Origin: Myxococcota bacterium
GTDB lineage: Bacteria; Myxococcota_A; UBA9160; UBA4427
Assembly (NCBI GenBank): GCA_028278345.1
Contig: JANQEL010000028.1
Span: forward strand, 47,335-111,334
DNA: 64,000 bases
Reading direction: 5' to 3'
The notes beneath the pieces were generated by a model. That model worked only from the letters and a program-made list of their open reading frames with translations. It did not search any database and had not been told where the DNA came from. This document shows, piece by piece, positions 24,353-32,832 of this stretch; the stretch's first letter is position 1, and each line of letters opens with the position of its first letter. The position numbers were made by a program, and so were the translations under genes.

Positions 24353-26230
24353 TCACGCTTCGCGCAGGAAGGCCTCGACGCTCTTCGCGATGCCGTCGGC
24401 GTCGAGACCGAAATCGCCCGGGCCGTAGCCGTGCTCGATGATCTCGTCGGGGAGCGACAGGCACAGCGTGCGCGCGTCGACGCCGGCTTCCGAGAGCGCT
24501 TCGAGCACCGCGCTCCCGAAGCCCCCCGCCGCCGTGTGCTCTTCGACGGTAACGACGGCCTTGCAGCGCCCGGTGAGGGCGAGGATGCGTTCGCGATCGA
24601 GGGGGCGAACGAAGCGTGCGTTCAACACGGCGGCCGAGATGCCCTGGCTGGCCAGCTCCGAAGCCGCTTCGAGGGCGGGATGCACCACGCTGCCGACGGC
24701 GGCGATCAGGACGTCGGTGCCATCCCGCAGCACTTCGGCTTCGCCGAAGCTAAGCGGCTTGATCTCCGGATCCATCGGCACGCCAAGCCCGGCACCGCGC
24801 GGGAAGCGAATCGCCGCCGGCCCCGGATACTCGATCGCCGTGGCGAGCATGTGCTGCAATTCGTTCTCGTCCTTCGGCGCCATCACCACCGCGTTCGGCA
24901 GCGAGCGCAGATACGAATAGTCGTAGACCCCCTGGTGGGTCGCGCCATCGGCGCCGACGAGGCCACCGCGATCGAGGGCGAAGGTCACGTCGAGGTTCTG
25001 CAGACAGACGTCGTGCAACACCTGGTCGTAGGCGCGCTGCAGGAAGGTCGAGTAGATCGCGGCCACCGGCTTCATGCCTTCGACCGCCAGCCCGGCCGCA
25101 AACGTCACCGCGTGTTGTTCCGCGATGCCCACGTCGTAGAAGCGATCGGGGAACTCGGCCTGGAAGCGATCGAGACCCGTGCCCGGCGCCATCGCTGCCG
25201 TGATGCCCACGATGCGCTCGTCTTCGCGCGCGAGTCGGATCAGGGTGTCGGAGAACACGCGCGTGTACGCGGGCGGCCCCGTCTTCTTGGGCGCGAACTG
25301 CCCGGATTCGACGTTGAACTTCGTCACGCCGTGGTACTTCAGGGGATCGCGCTCGGCGGGCTCGTAGCCGTGGCCCTTCTCGGTGAGGGCGTGGATCAAC
25401 ACCGGGCCATCGCCCGCGGCGATCATCTGCTTCACGTTCTCGAAGGTCTCGAGCACGACGTCCATGCGATGGCCTTCGATCGGACCCACATAGCGGAACG
25501 AGAGCGCCTCGAAGAGCAGCCCGGGCGAGAAGAAGACCTTGAGGGACTCCTCGGCCTTGCGCGCCCAGTGGAGCATGTCTCCGGGCATGCTGGTGATGAA
25601 GTCGCGCGCCCAGCCCTTGATCCTACGGGCCATCGGCGCCGACATCGTGCGCGAGAGATACGACGAAAGCGCACCGACGTTCGGGCTGATCGACATCTCG
25701 TTGTCGTTCAGGATGACGATCAGGTTCTTCTCCTGGATGTGCCCCGCGTGGTTCAGCGCTTCGAAGGCCATTCCGGCCGTCATCGCACCGTCGCCGATGA
25801 AGGCGATCGCAAGCGAGTCTTCGCCGCGATGGCGCATGCCGCGCGCCATGCCGAGGGCCGCCGAGATCGAGGTTCCCGCGTGCCCCGCACCGAAGGTGTC
25901 GTAGGGCGATTCGCTGCGGCGCAGGAACTTCGAGATGCCTTCCTGTTGGCCGATGCCCTCGAACTGATTGCGCCGCCCGGTCAGCATCTTGTGGGGATAG
26001 CCCTGGTGCCCGACGTCGAAGACGACCTTGTCGTCCGGCGTTTCGAAGACGTAGTGGAGCGCGGTAATGAGCTCGACCGCGCCGAGGCTCGAGGCGAGAT
26101 GCCCGCCCGTCTGCGAAACCCGTTCGAGGATCTCGCTGCGAATCTCGTTCGCCACCTGTTCGACCTGATCGCGCGGCAGTTTGCGCAGATCGGCGGGAGA
26201 ATCGATGCCGTAGAGCAGGCGCTCGGTCAT
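24353..26230 (-). CDS. dxs: 1-deoxy-D-xylulose-5-phosphate synthase
   Basis: Start ATG 26230 (MTERLLYGIDSPADLRKLPRD), overlapping the ispA stop in an ATGA; the open frame further upstream is the antisense reading of a neighbour. 625 residues, normal. Thiamine diphosphate motif GDGAM (146-150) through N175, KVVFDVGHQGYPHKMLTGR, the transketolase block GIAEQHAVTFAAGLA and the C-terminal transketolase fold are all present. It condenses pyruvate and glyceraldehyde-3-phosphate, the first step of the non-mevalonate isoprenoid pathway. Coupling to ispA places early and late steps of isoprenoid synthesis in one transcript. Confidence 0.97.
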   Translation of the reverse strand: MTERLLYGIDSPADLRKLPRDQVEQVANEIRSEILERVSQTGGHLASSLGAVELITALHYVFETPDDKVVFDVGHQGYPHKMLTGRRNQFEGIGQQEGISKFLRRSESPYDTFGAGHAGTSISAALGMARGMRHRGEDSLAIAFIGDGAMTAGMAFEALNHAGHIQEKNLIVILNDNEMSISPNVGALSSYLSRTMSAPMARRIKGWARDFITSMPGDMLHWARKAEESLKVFFSPGLLFEALSFRYVGPIEGHRMDVVLETFENVKQMIAAGDGPVLIHALTEKGHGYEPAERDPLKYHGVTKFNVESGQFAPKKTGPPAYTRVFSDTLIRLAREDERIVGITAAMAPGTGLDRFQAEFPDRFYDVGIAEQHAVTFAAGLAVEGMKPVAAIYSTFLQRAYDQVLHDVCLQNLDVTFALDRGGLVGADGATHQGVYDYSYLRSLPNAVVMAPKDENELQHMLATAIEYPGPAAIRFPRGAGLGVPMDPEIKPLSFGEAEVLRDGTDVLIAAVGSVVHPALEAASELASQGISAAVLNARFVRPLDRERILALTGRCKAVVTVEEHTAAGGFGSAVLEALSEAGVDARTLCLSLPDEIIEHGYGPGDFGLDADGIAKSVEAFLREA

Positions 26231-27075
26231 TGCGTCCTCTTCACCGCAAAGCGCGCGAGCGCTCGCAGGGGTTTCGCCGCTTCGCCAAAGGAAGCGATCC
26301 CCTCGAGCGCCTCGTCGAGTAGATCGTTCGCCCGGGCGCGCGCCGCGTCGGCTCCGAGCGCCGTCACCAACGAACACGGGTCGTCCTCGCCTTCGTCGAG
26401 CAGGTCGTCGGCGATCTGGAATGCGATGCCGACGTCGTAACCGAAGCCGTGGAGTGCGGCGAGCTGTTCGTCGGAGGCGCCGGCCAGGCGCGCACCACAC
26501 ACGATCGAGGCCCCGATCAGCGCCGCCGTCTTGCGGGCGTGAACACTCTCGACCTGTTCGACGCTCGAGTCGTCGCCCGCCGCATCGAGGTCATCGGCCT
26601 GCCCCCCCACGAGTTGGCGCGAACCCGCGGCGTGGGCGAGATCGCGAATCGCCAGCACGAGGGCCTCCGGTCCGGTGTCGGTCAGTGCTTCGGCGAGGGA
26701 TTCGTAGGCGAGCGCCAGAAGCGCGTCGCCAGCGAGCACGGCATTCGCTTCACCGTACGCGATGTGGACCGTCGGCCGACCGCGGCGCAGCGCGTCGTCG
26801 TCCATGCACGGAAGATCGTCGTGGATCAGGCTGTAGGTGTGGATCAACTCGACCGAGCAGGCCGCGGGAAGTGCATCGGAAGCCGTGCCCCCCACCGCTT
26901 CGGCGCCCGCGAAGGCAAGCATCGGACGGAAGCGCTTGCCGCTCGGAAAGAGCAGATGTCGCATCGCGCCGTGCAACGCGGTCGGCGGCTCCTCGGCCGG
27001 CGGCACGATCTTCTCGAGCGCCGCGTCGACGAGGGGCAGGCGATCCTTGATGTAGTCCTGGACATCGAGGCTCAC
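26227..27075 (-). CDS. ispA: polyprenyl (farnesyl/geranyl-type) diphosphate synthase
   Basis: I place the start at GTG 27075, since GGGAGAG (27083-27089) lies seven bases upstream and this falls just behind the xseB stop; ATG 27099 or 27114 would overlap xseB. 282 residues. First Asp-rich motif HDDLPCMDDDALRRGRPT, second FQIADDLLD, and GSRQLVGGQADDL between them. This is the short-chain type of trans-prenyltransferase (farnesyl diphosphate synthase family), making C15-C20 allylic diphosphates from IPP and DMAPP. Product length cannot be fixed from sequence. It overlaps dxs by four bases. Confidence 0.93.
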   Translation of the reverse strand: MSLDVQDYIKDRLPLVDAALEKIVPPAEEPPTALHGAMRHLLFPSGKRFRPMLAFAGAEAVGGTASDALPAACSVELIHTYSLIHDDLPCMDDDALRRGRPTVHIAYGEANAVLAGDALLALAYESLAEALTDTGPEALVLAIRDLAHAAGSRQLVGGQADDLDAAGDDSSVEQVESVHARKTAALIGASIVCGARLAGASDEQLAALHGFGYDVGIAFQIADDLLDEGEDDPCSLVTALGADAARARANDLLDEALEGIASFGEAAKPLRALARFAVKRTQ

Positions 27076-27079
27076 CTGA

Positions 27080-27397
27080 TCACTCTCCCAACTCGCCATC
27101 GTAGGCTTCGTCACCTTCCTCGAAGGGTCGGTTCAGCCATTCGCCACCCGCCTGGACCAACTGTTCGACGCGACGTTCGGCGTCCTCCAGCCGAGTTGCG
27201 CAGTGCTTGCTCAGGGCGACGCCCTCCTCGAACACCTCGAGGGAGGCTTCGAGTTCGAGCTCGCCGTCTTCGAGGCGGTCCACCACGCCTTCGAGCCGCT
27301 CGAGGGCCGCCTCGAAGCCGAGGTCCTCCTCGATCACGACGGCACGCGCGGCCGCCTTCGACGACTTGCTCGCCCGTGCTTTCTTGCGGGTTGCCAT
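27080..27397 (-). CDS. xseB: exodeoxyribonuclease VII small subunit
   Basis: 105 residues, ATG 27397. A Lys/Arg/Ala-rich lead of about 22 residues precedes the conserved XseB core: LGFEAALERLEGVVDRLEDGELELEASLEVFEEGVALSKHC, then a coiled-coil end. A C-terminal acidic tail of about 20 residues follows. It forms the multimeric small-subunit arms of exonuclease VII with XseA, which is encoded 200 bases upstream on the same strand. The stop is five bases from the ispA GTG start, indicating co-transcription. Confidence 0.93.
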   Translation of the reverse strand: MATRKKARASKSSKAAARAVVIEEDLGFEAALERLEGVVDRLEDGELELEASLEVFEEGVALSKHCATRLEDAERRVEQLVQAGGEWLNRPFEEGDEAYDGELGE

Positions 27398-27596
27398 GGA
27401 TGGCGCAGCCTCGGGTTTCGGGCGGTTTCGGCTTACGTCTCGTCTGTCTCGTCGACGGGTCGTTCTGGGGGCGGGGCGACTCGCGCGCGTGAGGCCACGG
27501 ACCACGCGAATCGAAACGGCGATGCTACCCGAGTGGCGTAGCCACCGCCAATCAAGAACGGCCGCAAGTGGCCGCGTTCATTGGGTTTCCGCCCAC

Positions 27597-28844
27597 CTAC
27601 CCCGAGTCGGAGTCGCGCGTTTTCCGGGGCTGCACGAGATCGACGGTGGCTTCGAGATCGACCTCGGCGAGGCGCACCTCGAGGGCTTCGCCGACGGCGA
27701 CTTCGTCGGCGCGACGCACGATCCCACCGTCCCGCTTGCGACGCACCAACGCGTAGCCGCGACTCAGCACGGCCAACGGCGAAAGGGAGTCGAGCCGCGC
27801 GGCCTGGGCGGCGAGGCGGGCGCGACCCTCCGCGGTCAGACGCGGTGCGAGGCGTGTGAGGGTGCGGGCCGCGGCTTCGAAGCGGGCGCGTCGCGCCGCC
27901 ACCCGTGCGGTCGGCGCCAGCATGCGCAGGGCGTCGCGTTCCTTCTCGTGTCGCGCTGCCGCGCGCACCAGCCGATCATCCATCGCCCCGACGAGCCTTC
28001 GCGTGCGATCGCGCAACCCGCCGGCCAATGCCGCGCGGTCGGGCAGCGCGATCTCGGCCGCGGCCGAGGGGGTCGGCGCACGCACGTCGGCGACGAGATC
28101 ACAGATCGTGAGGTCGGTCTCGTGCCCAACGCCGCTGATCACGGGGATCGGGCATTCGAAGACCGCACGCGCCACCGCTTCGGTGTTGAAGGCCCAGAGA
28201 TCTTCGAGCGAACCGCCACCGCGACACATCAGGATGACGTCGCAGTCGCCGTATTCGATCAAGGCTTCGAGGGCCGCAACGATCTCGAACTCGGCGCCCT
28301 CCCCCTGAACTCGCGTGGGCGAGATCAAGAGCGGTACACCCGGATAGCGCCGACCCGTCACGTGGATGACGTCGCGCACCGCCGCTCCGGTGGGCGAGGT
28401 GACGATGCCGACCCGTTTCGGGAGTTCGGGAGGCCAACTCTTGTATTCCTCGTCGAAGAGCCCCTCCTCTTCGAGCCGGCGCCGCAGCTGTTCGAATGCG
28501 AGCTGCAGGGCGCCCTTCCCCACCGGCTCGACGCTCTTCACGATGAGCTGGAGATCGCCGCGCGCTTCGTAGACGCCGACGTCGGCGCCGACGATCACCT
28601 CCACCCCTTCTTCGAGTTCGAAGCGAACCCGCGCCGCGCTGCTGCGAAACAGGGCCGCGCGAATCTGTCCGCGATCGTCCTTCAGGGTGAAGTAGATGTG
28701 GCCCGAACCGGCGCGGTGGAGGTTGCTCACCTCGCCCTGCACCAGGACGCGACCCACGCGGTCCTGAAGAAGACCATTGATTCCGGCGAGCAGTTGGCCG
28801 ACGGGATAGACGCGGCGGCGCGTGGCAGGGGTCGCGTCCGACAT
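27597..28844 (-). CDS. xseA: exodeoxyribonuclease VII large subunit
   Basis: 415 residues. N-terminal OB-fold (VQGEVSNLHRAGSGHIYFTLKDDRGQIRAALF), then the catalytic core with IVTSPTGAAVRDVIHVTGRRYPGVPLLISP, VILMCRGGGSLEDLWAFNTEAVARA and a PVISGVGHETD(L)TICDLVAD block, all conserved family signatures. A coiled-coil segment and the ending LSRGYALVRR follow. It degrades single-stranded DNA from both ends together with XseB. It runs divergently, at 42 bases, from an uncharacterised membrane-protein gene. Complete and ordinary. Confidence 0.96.
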   Translation of the reverse strand: MSDATPATRRRVYPVGQLLAGINGLLQDRVGRVLVQGEVSNLHRAGSGHIYFTLKDDRGQIRAALFRSSAARVRFELEEGVEVIVGADVGVYEARGDLQLIVKSVEPVGKGALQLAFEQLRRRLEEEGLFDEEYKSWPPELPKRVGIVTSPTGAAVRDVIHVTGRRYPGVPLLISPTRVQGEGAEFEIVAALEALIEYGDCDVILMCRGGGSLEDLWAFNTEAVARAVFECPIPVISGVGHETDLTICDLVADVRAPTPSAAAEIALPDRAALAGGLRDRTRRLVGAMDDRLVRAAARHEKERDALRMLAPTARVAARRARFEAAARTLTRLAPRLTAEGRARLAAQAARLDSLSPLAVLSRGYALVRRKRDGGIVRRADEVAVGEALEVRLAEVDLEATVDLVQPRKTRDSDSG

Positions 28845-28886
28845 GGGGCCAGCCTATCAAAGGCCTGTCGAAAAGGAGGGCATTCC

Positions 28887-29492
28887 GTGATTCGTTGGGC
28901 CCTGGTGCTCGGGTTCTCGCTGGGCCTCGTCGCCGTGCTCTACCTGGCGACGGGTTCGGGCGCCGTTTCGCCCGCCGAGTTGCTGCGCGATCCGGCGGCC
29001 ACCGTGGGCTATCCGGTCCGCATCGGTGCGCTCTCGAATCTCGGCGTCGTGGGGTGGACGTGCGCGGCTTCGGTCCTCGCCTTCGCGGGCTTCGCCGCCG
29101 AGGGAGCGCCGATGCCCGAGCGCAACGCAAGTCTCTCGCTGGCCCTGCTTCTCGCCGTCCTCGGCCTCGACGATCTCTTCCTCCTGCACGAACGCGTACT
29201 GCCCGGAAAAGCCGGCATCCCTCAGGGCGTCGTGCTCGCGGCGTACGGGATCGGTGCCGCGGTGATCGGCCTGCTCCACCGCGACATCTGGTGGCGGCGC
29301 GAGAACCGCACGTTGCTGGGCTTCGCCGCAGTGGCCTTCGCGGCGTCGCTCGCGATCGATCTCAACGGGGTCCCGGGTCAGGTCGCGATCGAAGACGGCG
29401 CCAAGTTGGTGGGGATCGCCACGCTCACCGTCTGGTCCTTCGTCTACGGAAGGTCGCTGGTGTCCGAACGCGATGGGGACGCGGGCGACTGA
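28887..29492 (+). CDS. integral membrane protein of unknown function
   Basis: GTG start at 28887 with AAGGAGGG six to seven bases upstream; earlier in-frame Met codons lie in the antisense of xseA. 201 residues with about six hydrophobic helices. The only notable polar motif is LGLDDLFLLHERVLPG in the middle, with an Asp-Asp pair and a His-Glu pair next to a membrane helix, and another acidic patch IDLNGVPGQVAIEDGAK near the end. These could be metal-binding residues, as in membrane hydrolases such as CREST or ceramidase-like proteins, but I cannot assign a family. It ends abutting, stop to stop (TGATCA), the LLM gene. Confidence 0.65.
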   Translation: MIRWALVLGFSLGLVAVLYLATGSGAVSPAELLRDPAATVGYPVRIGALSNLGVVGWTCAASVLAFAGFAAEGAPMPERNASLSLALLLAVLGLDDLFLLHERVLPGKAGIPQGVVLAAYGIGAAVIGLLHRDIWWRRENRTLLGFAAVAFAASLAIDLNGVPGQVAIEDGAKLVGIATLTVWSFVYGRSLVSERDGDAGD

Positions 29493-30410
29493 TCAATCGA
29501 TCGACGCGAGCGCGGGGATGACCTCGCGATCGAGCAGTCGCGTCTGTTCGACGACCTCGGCTTCGCTGTTGGCCAGCGGGATCGCCACGAACTTGTCGAT
29601 CCCGAGGGCGTGGTAGGTGCGGACCCGGTCGAGGATCGCCTCGGCGTCCCCCACCACGGTCACCCGGGCGAGGGCCTCGCGCACTTCGGCCGGTTGATCC
29701 GAGCCGAACGACTCGTCGACGTCGCCGGCTTGCAGGCGATAGAGGATCGAAGCGCCGTAGTGATCGTCCGGAATCCGCCGTCCCTGGGCGTTGGCCTCGG
29801 CCTTGATGGCCACCACCGCCTTGCCGGCGTCTTCGGGCGACTGCAGTGGCGCCAACCAGCCCGTTCCGAAACGCACGGTCCGGCGAATCGCCGCCGCCCT
29901 GCTACCGCCGATCCACAGGGGGATGGGCTGCTGCACCGGCTGCGGGCAGATCGTCGCATCGCGCACCTGATAGAACTCGCCCTCGAAGGTGACGCGCTCC
30001 TCGGTCCACAGGCGCGTGATGATCTCGAGGGCTTCGTTGGCCCGGGCCCCGCGCGCCTTCGGAGTGCGACCGGTGCGATGCCACTCGGGGCTCGTCCCGC
30101 GCCCGACACCCACCACGGGCAGCAACCGCCCTTCCGAGAGCACGTCGAGGGAGGCGCACTGGCGCGCGAAGTTCACCGGGTCGCGGAAGCCGAGCACCAC
30201 GGCGTTCATCCCGATCTTCAGTCGCTCGGTGGCACCCGCGATCACCGACAGCAGGGTGAGGGGTTCGTGGTACGGCTCGCGCGACAGGATGCGATCGCTC
30301 TGCCAGATCGAATCGATCCCCCCCTCTTCGCAGGCGTCGAGCCAGCGACGGAAGGTCTTCATGCTTTCGAAGGGGAAGCGACCGAAGCCGACCCCCATGC
30401 GGATCGCCAT
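29493..30410 (-). CDS. LLM-class flavin/F420-dependent oxidoreductase
   Basis: 305 residues, normal for luciferase-like monooxygenase-fold enzymes. N-terminal GVGFGRFPFESMKTFRRWLDACEEGGIDSIWQSD, then RLKIGMNAVVLGFRDPVNFARQCASLDVLSEGRLLPVVGVGRG, and PIPLWIGGSRAAAIRRTVRFGTGWLA, the set seen in the F420-dependent LLM group. The reaction, an FMNH2- or F420-dependent oxidation or reduction, cannot be chosen without biochemical data. It lies alone between a membrane protein gene and the DUF58 cluster. A second LLM gene is at 48628. Confidence 0.85.
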   Translation of the reverse strand: MAIRMGVGFGRFPFESMKTFRRWLDACEEGGIDSIWQSDRILSREPYHEPLTLLSVIAGATERLKIGMNAVVLGFRDPVNFARQCASLDVLSEGRLLPVVGVGRGTSPEWHRTGRTPKARGARANEALEIITRLWTEERVTFEGEFYQVRDATICPQPVQQPIPLWIGGSRAAAIRRTVRFGTGWLAPLQSPEDAGKAVVAIKAEANAQGRRIPDDHYGASILYRLQAGDVDESFGSDQPAEVREALARVTVVGDAEAILDRVRTYHALGIDKFVAIPLANSEAEVVEQTRLLDREVIPALASID

Positions 30411-30511
30411 GCTGGTCCTCGCAGTTGGATGCGGGCGTGCCCTCCGAAGTTAGTACGACATCCGGCTCGTCGAGTCGCATGCGAGCAGGGGTGTCGAGGT
30501 CGGCCCTCGCG

Positions 30512-31849
30512 TCAGAGATGCCCCGCCCGCTTGATCTCCCGGTACTGCTCGACGAGTCGCGGCGACAGGCGACTCGGCGTGACGTCCAGGCTCCAGACCC
30601 CCCGCGAGCGCAATCGGCTCCGCAGCTCTCTTCGTTCGATCTCGTACTGCCACGCTCCGACGCTTCGCAACGCGCCGGCGAAGTCGTCGACCGGCTGGCG
30701 CAGTTCGAGGTCGAGGGCCTCATCGCGCAGGTTCGCCACGAGCACGAGATGACGCCGCCGCATCAACTCGACCCCGGCGAGCAGATCGTCCGCGTCCTCG
30801 GCCCGCAGATGGGTGAGCACCACCACCAACGACCGCCGGTTCACGTGGCGCTGGAGTTCCGCGGCACCGGTCGTGAAGTCACTGGCCGCGGTCGAAGTCT
30901 CGAGATCGTAGACGGTGTTGAGCAGGCGACTCACCGTCGCCACACCCTTGCGAATCGGGAGCCAGCGCTGGGAAGCGCCGAAGCTCAACATGCCGACCGC
31001 GTCCCCCGACCGAAGCGCGGTATGGGCCAGTCGCACCATCGCGTTGAGGGCGTGATCGAAGTGGCTCAGATCTCCGTCACGCGCTCGCATGCGGCGACCA
31101 CAGTCGAGAAGGAAGACGACTCGCTGATCGCGTTCGATCTCGAACTCGCGTGAGATCAGGGCCTGGCGGCGCGCCGTCGCCTTCCAATCCACCTGCCGCT
31201 GTTGGTCGCCGTCGCGGTACTCCCTCAATTGATGGAACTCGGTGCCCTCCCCGCGGCGTGGCCGACGACGCGGGCCGGCTTGGGCATCCGCGGTATCGGT
31301 CGGGTTCGCATCGAAGCGACCAATCCCCGCGAAATCCGGATAGACGCGAACCCGCGAGGGGGCTCCGCATTCGAAGGTGAAGCGCCACAGCCCGAGAGAA
31401 GAGTAGGCGGCGATGACGGTTCGCCCGAACTCGGCGTCGCCCCGGGCCATCGGGCGAAAGCGGTACTGCACACGCTGGCTCCCCTCTGCTGCGGGCTCGA
31501 GGGTGATGGGCAGCCCCCGGGTTTCGCTTCCCGTCGGCGCCGCGTCGAACAACACCGCCCCCTCGAGGGATCGCGGAAGCGATTCGAAGACCAGGCCGAC
31601 ACGCGCCCATCGATGGAGGGAGAGACTGCGCGGAAGTTCGCGCCTCGGCTCGGGTGGATCCAGGGATCGAATCCCGCGCCAATCGAGAAAGGCCGCGGCA
31701 GCGAGCGCAACCCATCCCGCGCGAAGCGCGGGGGCGAAATCGAACGACCATCCGACGAACGGCCCCAACTCGAAGAGCAGCGCGAACCCCACGCCCAGCC
31801 CCGCGGCTGCGAGCAGGCGCTTCGAGGGCCGACTCGCCAGCGGCTTCAC
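30512..31849 (-). CDS. DUF58 / vWA-like membrane protein
   Basis: 445 residues. Two hydrophobic helices near the N-terminus are followed by a beta-rich region and then the DUF58 signature GEGTEFHQLREYRDGDQQRQVDWKATARR and REFEIERDQRVVFLLDCGRRM, a von Willebrand A-like metal-site strand, with DLETSTAASDFTTGAAELQRHVNRRSLVVVLTHL downstream. DUF58 proteins are the usual partners of MoxR AAA+ ATPases; the pair acts as a chaperone for maturation of other proteins. Here it is last in the seven-gene cluster and overlaps the MoxR stop by four bases. Confidence 0.88.
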   Translation of the reverse strand: MKPLASRPSKRLLAAAGLGVGFALLFELGPFVGWSFDFAPALRAGWVALAAAAFLDWRGIRSLDPPEPRRELPRSLSLHRWARVGLVFESLPRSLEGAVLFDAAPTGSETRGLPITLEPAAEGSQRVQYRFRPMARGDAEFGRTVIAAYSSLGLWRFTFECGAPSRVRVYPDFAGIGRFDANPTDTADAQAGPRRRPRRGEGTEFHQLREYRDGDQQRQVDWKATARRQALISREFEIERDQRVVFLLDCGRRMRARDGDLSHFDHALNAMVRLAHTALRSGDAVGMLSFGASQRWLPIRKGVATVSRLLNTVYDLETSTAASDFTTGAAELQRHVNRRSLVVVLTHLRAEDADDLLAGVELMRRRHLVLVANLRDEALDLELRQPVDDFAGALRSVGAWQYEIERRELRSRLRSRGVWSLDVTPSRLSPRLVEQYREIKRAGHL

Positions 31850-32832
31850 GAGCGCGGCGCCTCGACGCTGGCCACCACCTGCTCGATCTCTTCGTCGATC
31901 GGGACCCCTTCGATCTCTAGATCGGCGGCCAGGTGAACGCGGTGCCGCAGCACGGGCAGTGCGACGTCCTTGATGTCGTCGGGGGTCACGAAGTCGTTGC
32001 CCGCGAGCACCGCGTGCCCCTTTGCGGCACGCACCAGGGCGATGCTCGCGCGAGGACCCGCCCCGTGTGCGATCCCCGGGAACTCACGCGTGGCCCGCAC
32101 GATCGCCACCGCATAGGCGAGCACCCTTTCGTCGACCACCACGTGGGCCACCGCGGATTGCATGTTCGCGATCTCCTCGCTGCTCACGACGGAGGTCAAC
32201 TCATCTCCGTGAAACCCACTTCCCGTGCGGTTGCGGGTCACGGCATCCACAAGGTCTGCCTCGCTGGCTTCGTCGGGGTAGCCCACCCGAACCTTCATCA
32301 GGAAACGATCGAGCTCCGCTTCGGGCAGCGGATAGGTTCCCTCCTGTTCGATCGGGTTCTGGGTCGCGAGCACCATGAAGGGCGAGGGCGTCGCGTGGGA
32401 CTGGCCATCCAGGGTGACCTGTCGCTCCTGCATCACTTCGAGCAGGGCCGCCTGGGTCTTCGCGGGCGCTCGATTGATCTCATCGGCGAGCACGAGGTTC
32501 GAAAAGATCGGCCCGGGCCGGACCGAGAACTTCTGCGTGGCCATGTCGAAGAACTCGTGGCCCGTGATGTCGCTCGGCATGAGATCGGGGGTGAACTGGA
32601 TTCGCGCGAAGTCGCCGCCGAAAGAGCGAGCGAGGGTACGAACGATCAGCGTCTTGCCCACGCCCGGCACGCCCTCGAGCAGGATGTGCCCATCGGCGAG
32701 CAGCGCGACCAGCACCTGGTCGATGACGGCCCCCTGCCCGATCACGACCCGCGCGAGGGCCTCGCGCATGGCGTGGCAACGCTCGTTCGCGCGCTGGATC
32801 GCATCGAGGGGTTCGGGTTCTTCTCGGTTCAC
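31846..32832 (-). CDS. MoxR-family AAA+ ATPase
   Basis: GTG 32832 start, overlapping the DUF4350 stop in GTGA; 328 residues. Walker A GVPGVGKT and Walker B FSNLVLADEINRAPAKTQAALLEVMQERQVT, then MVLATQNPIEQEGTYPLPEAELDRFLMKV (sensor 1 and arginine-finger region), all standard for MoxR. These ATPases act with vWA proteins to insert cofactors or remodel complexes, often in envelope or stress functions. The partner is the DUF58 gene, coupled at the other end. The cytoplasmic ATPase is surrounded by five membrane-protein genes. Confidence 0.93.
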   Translation of the reverse strand: MNREEPEPLDAIQRANERCHAMREALARVVIGQGAVIDQVLVALLADGHILLEGVPGVGKTLIVRTLARSFGGDFARIQFTPDLMPSDITGHEFFDMATQKFSVRPGPIFSNLVLADEINRAPAKTQAALLEVMQERQVTLDGQSHATPSPFMVLATQNPIEQEGTYPLPEAELDRFLMKVRVGYPDEASEADLVDAVTRNRTGSGFHGDELTSVVSSEEIANMQSAVAHVVVDERVLAYAVAIVRATREFPGIAHGAGPRASIALVRAAKGHAVLAGNDFVTPDDIKDVALPVLRHRVHLAADLEIEGVPIDEEIEQVVASVEAPRS

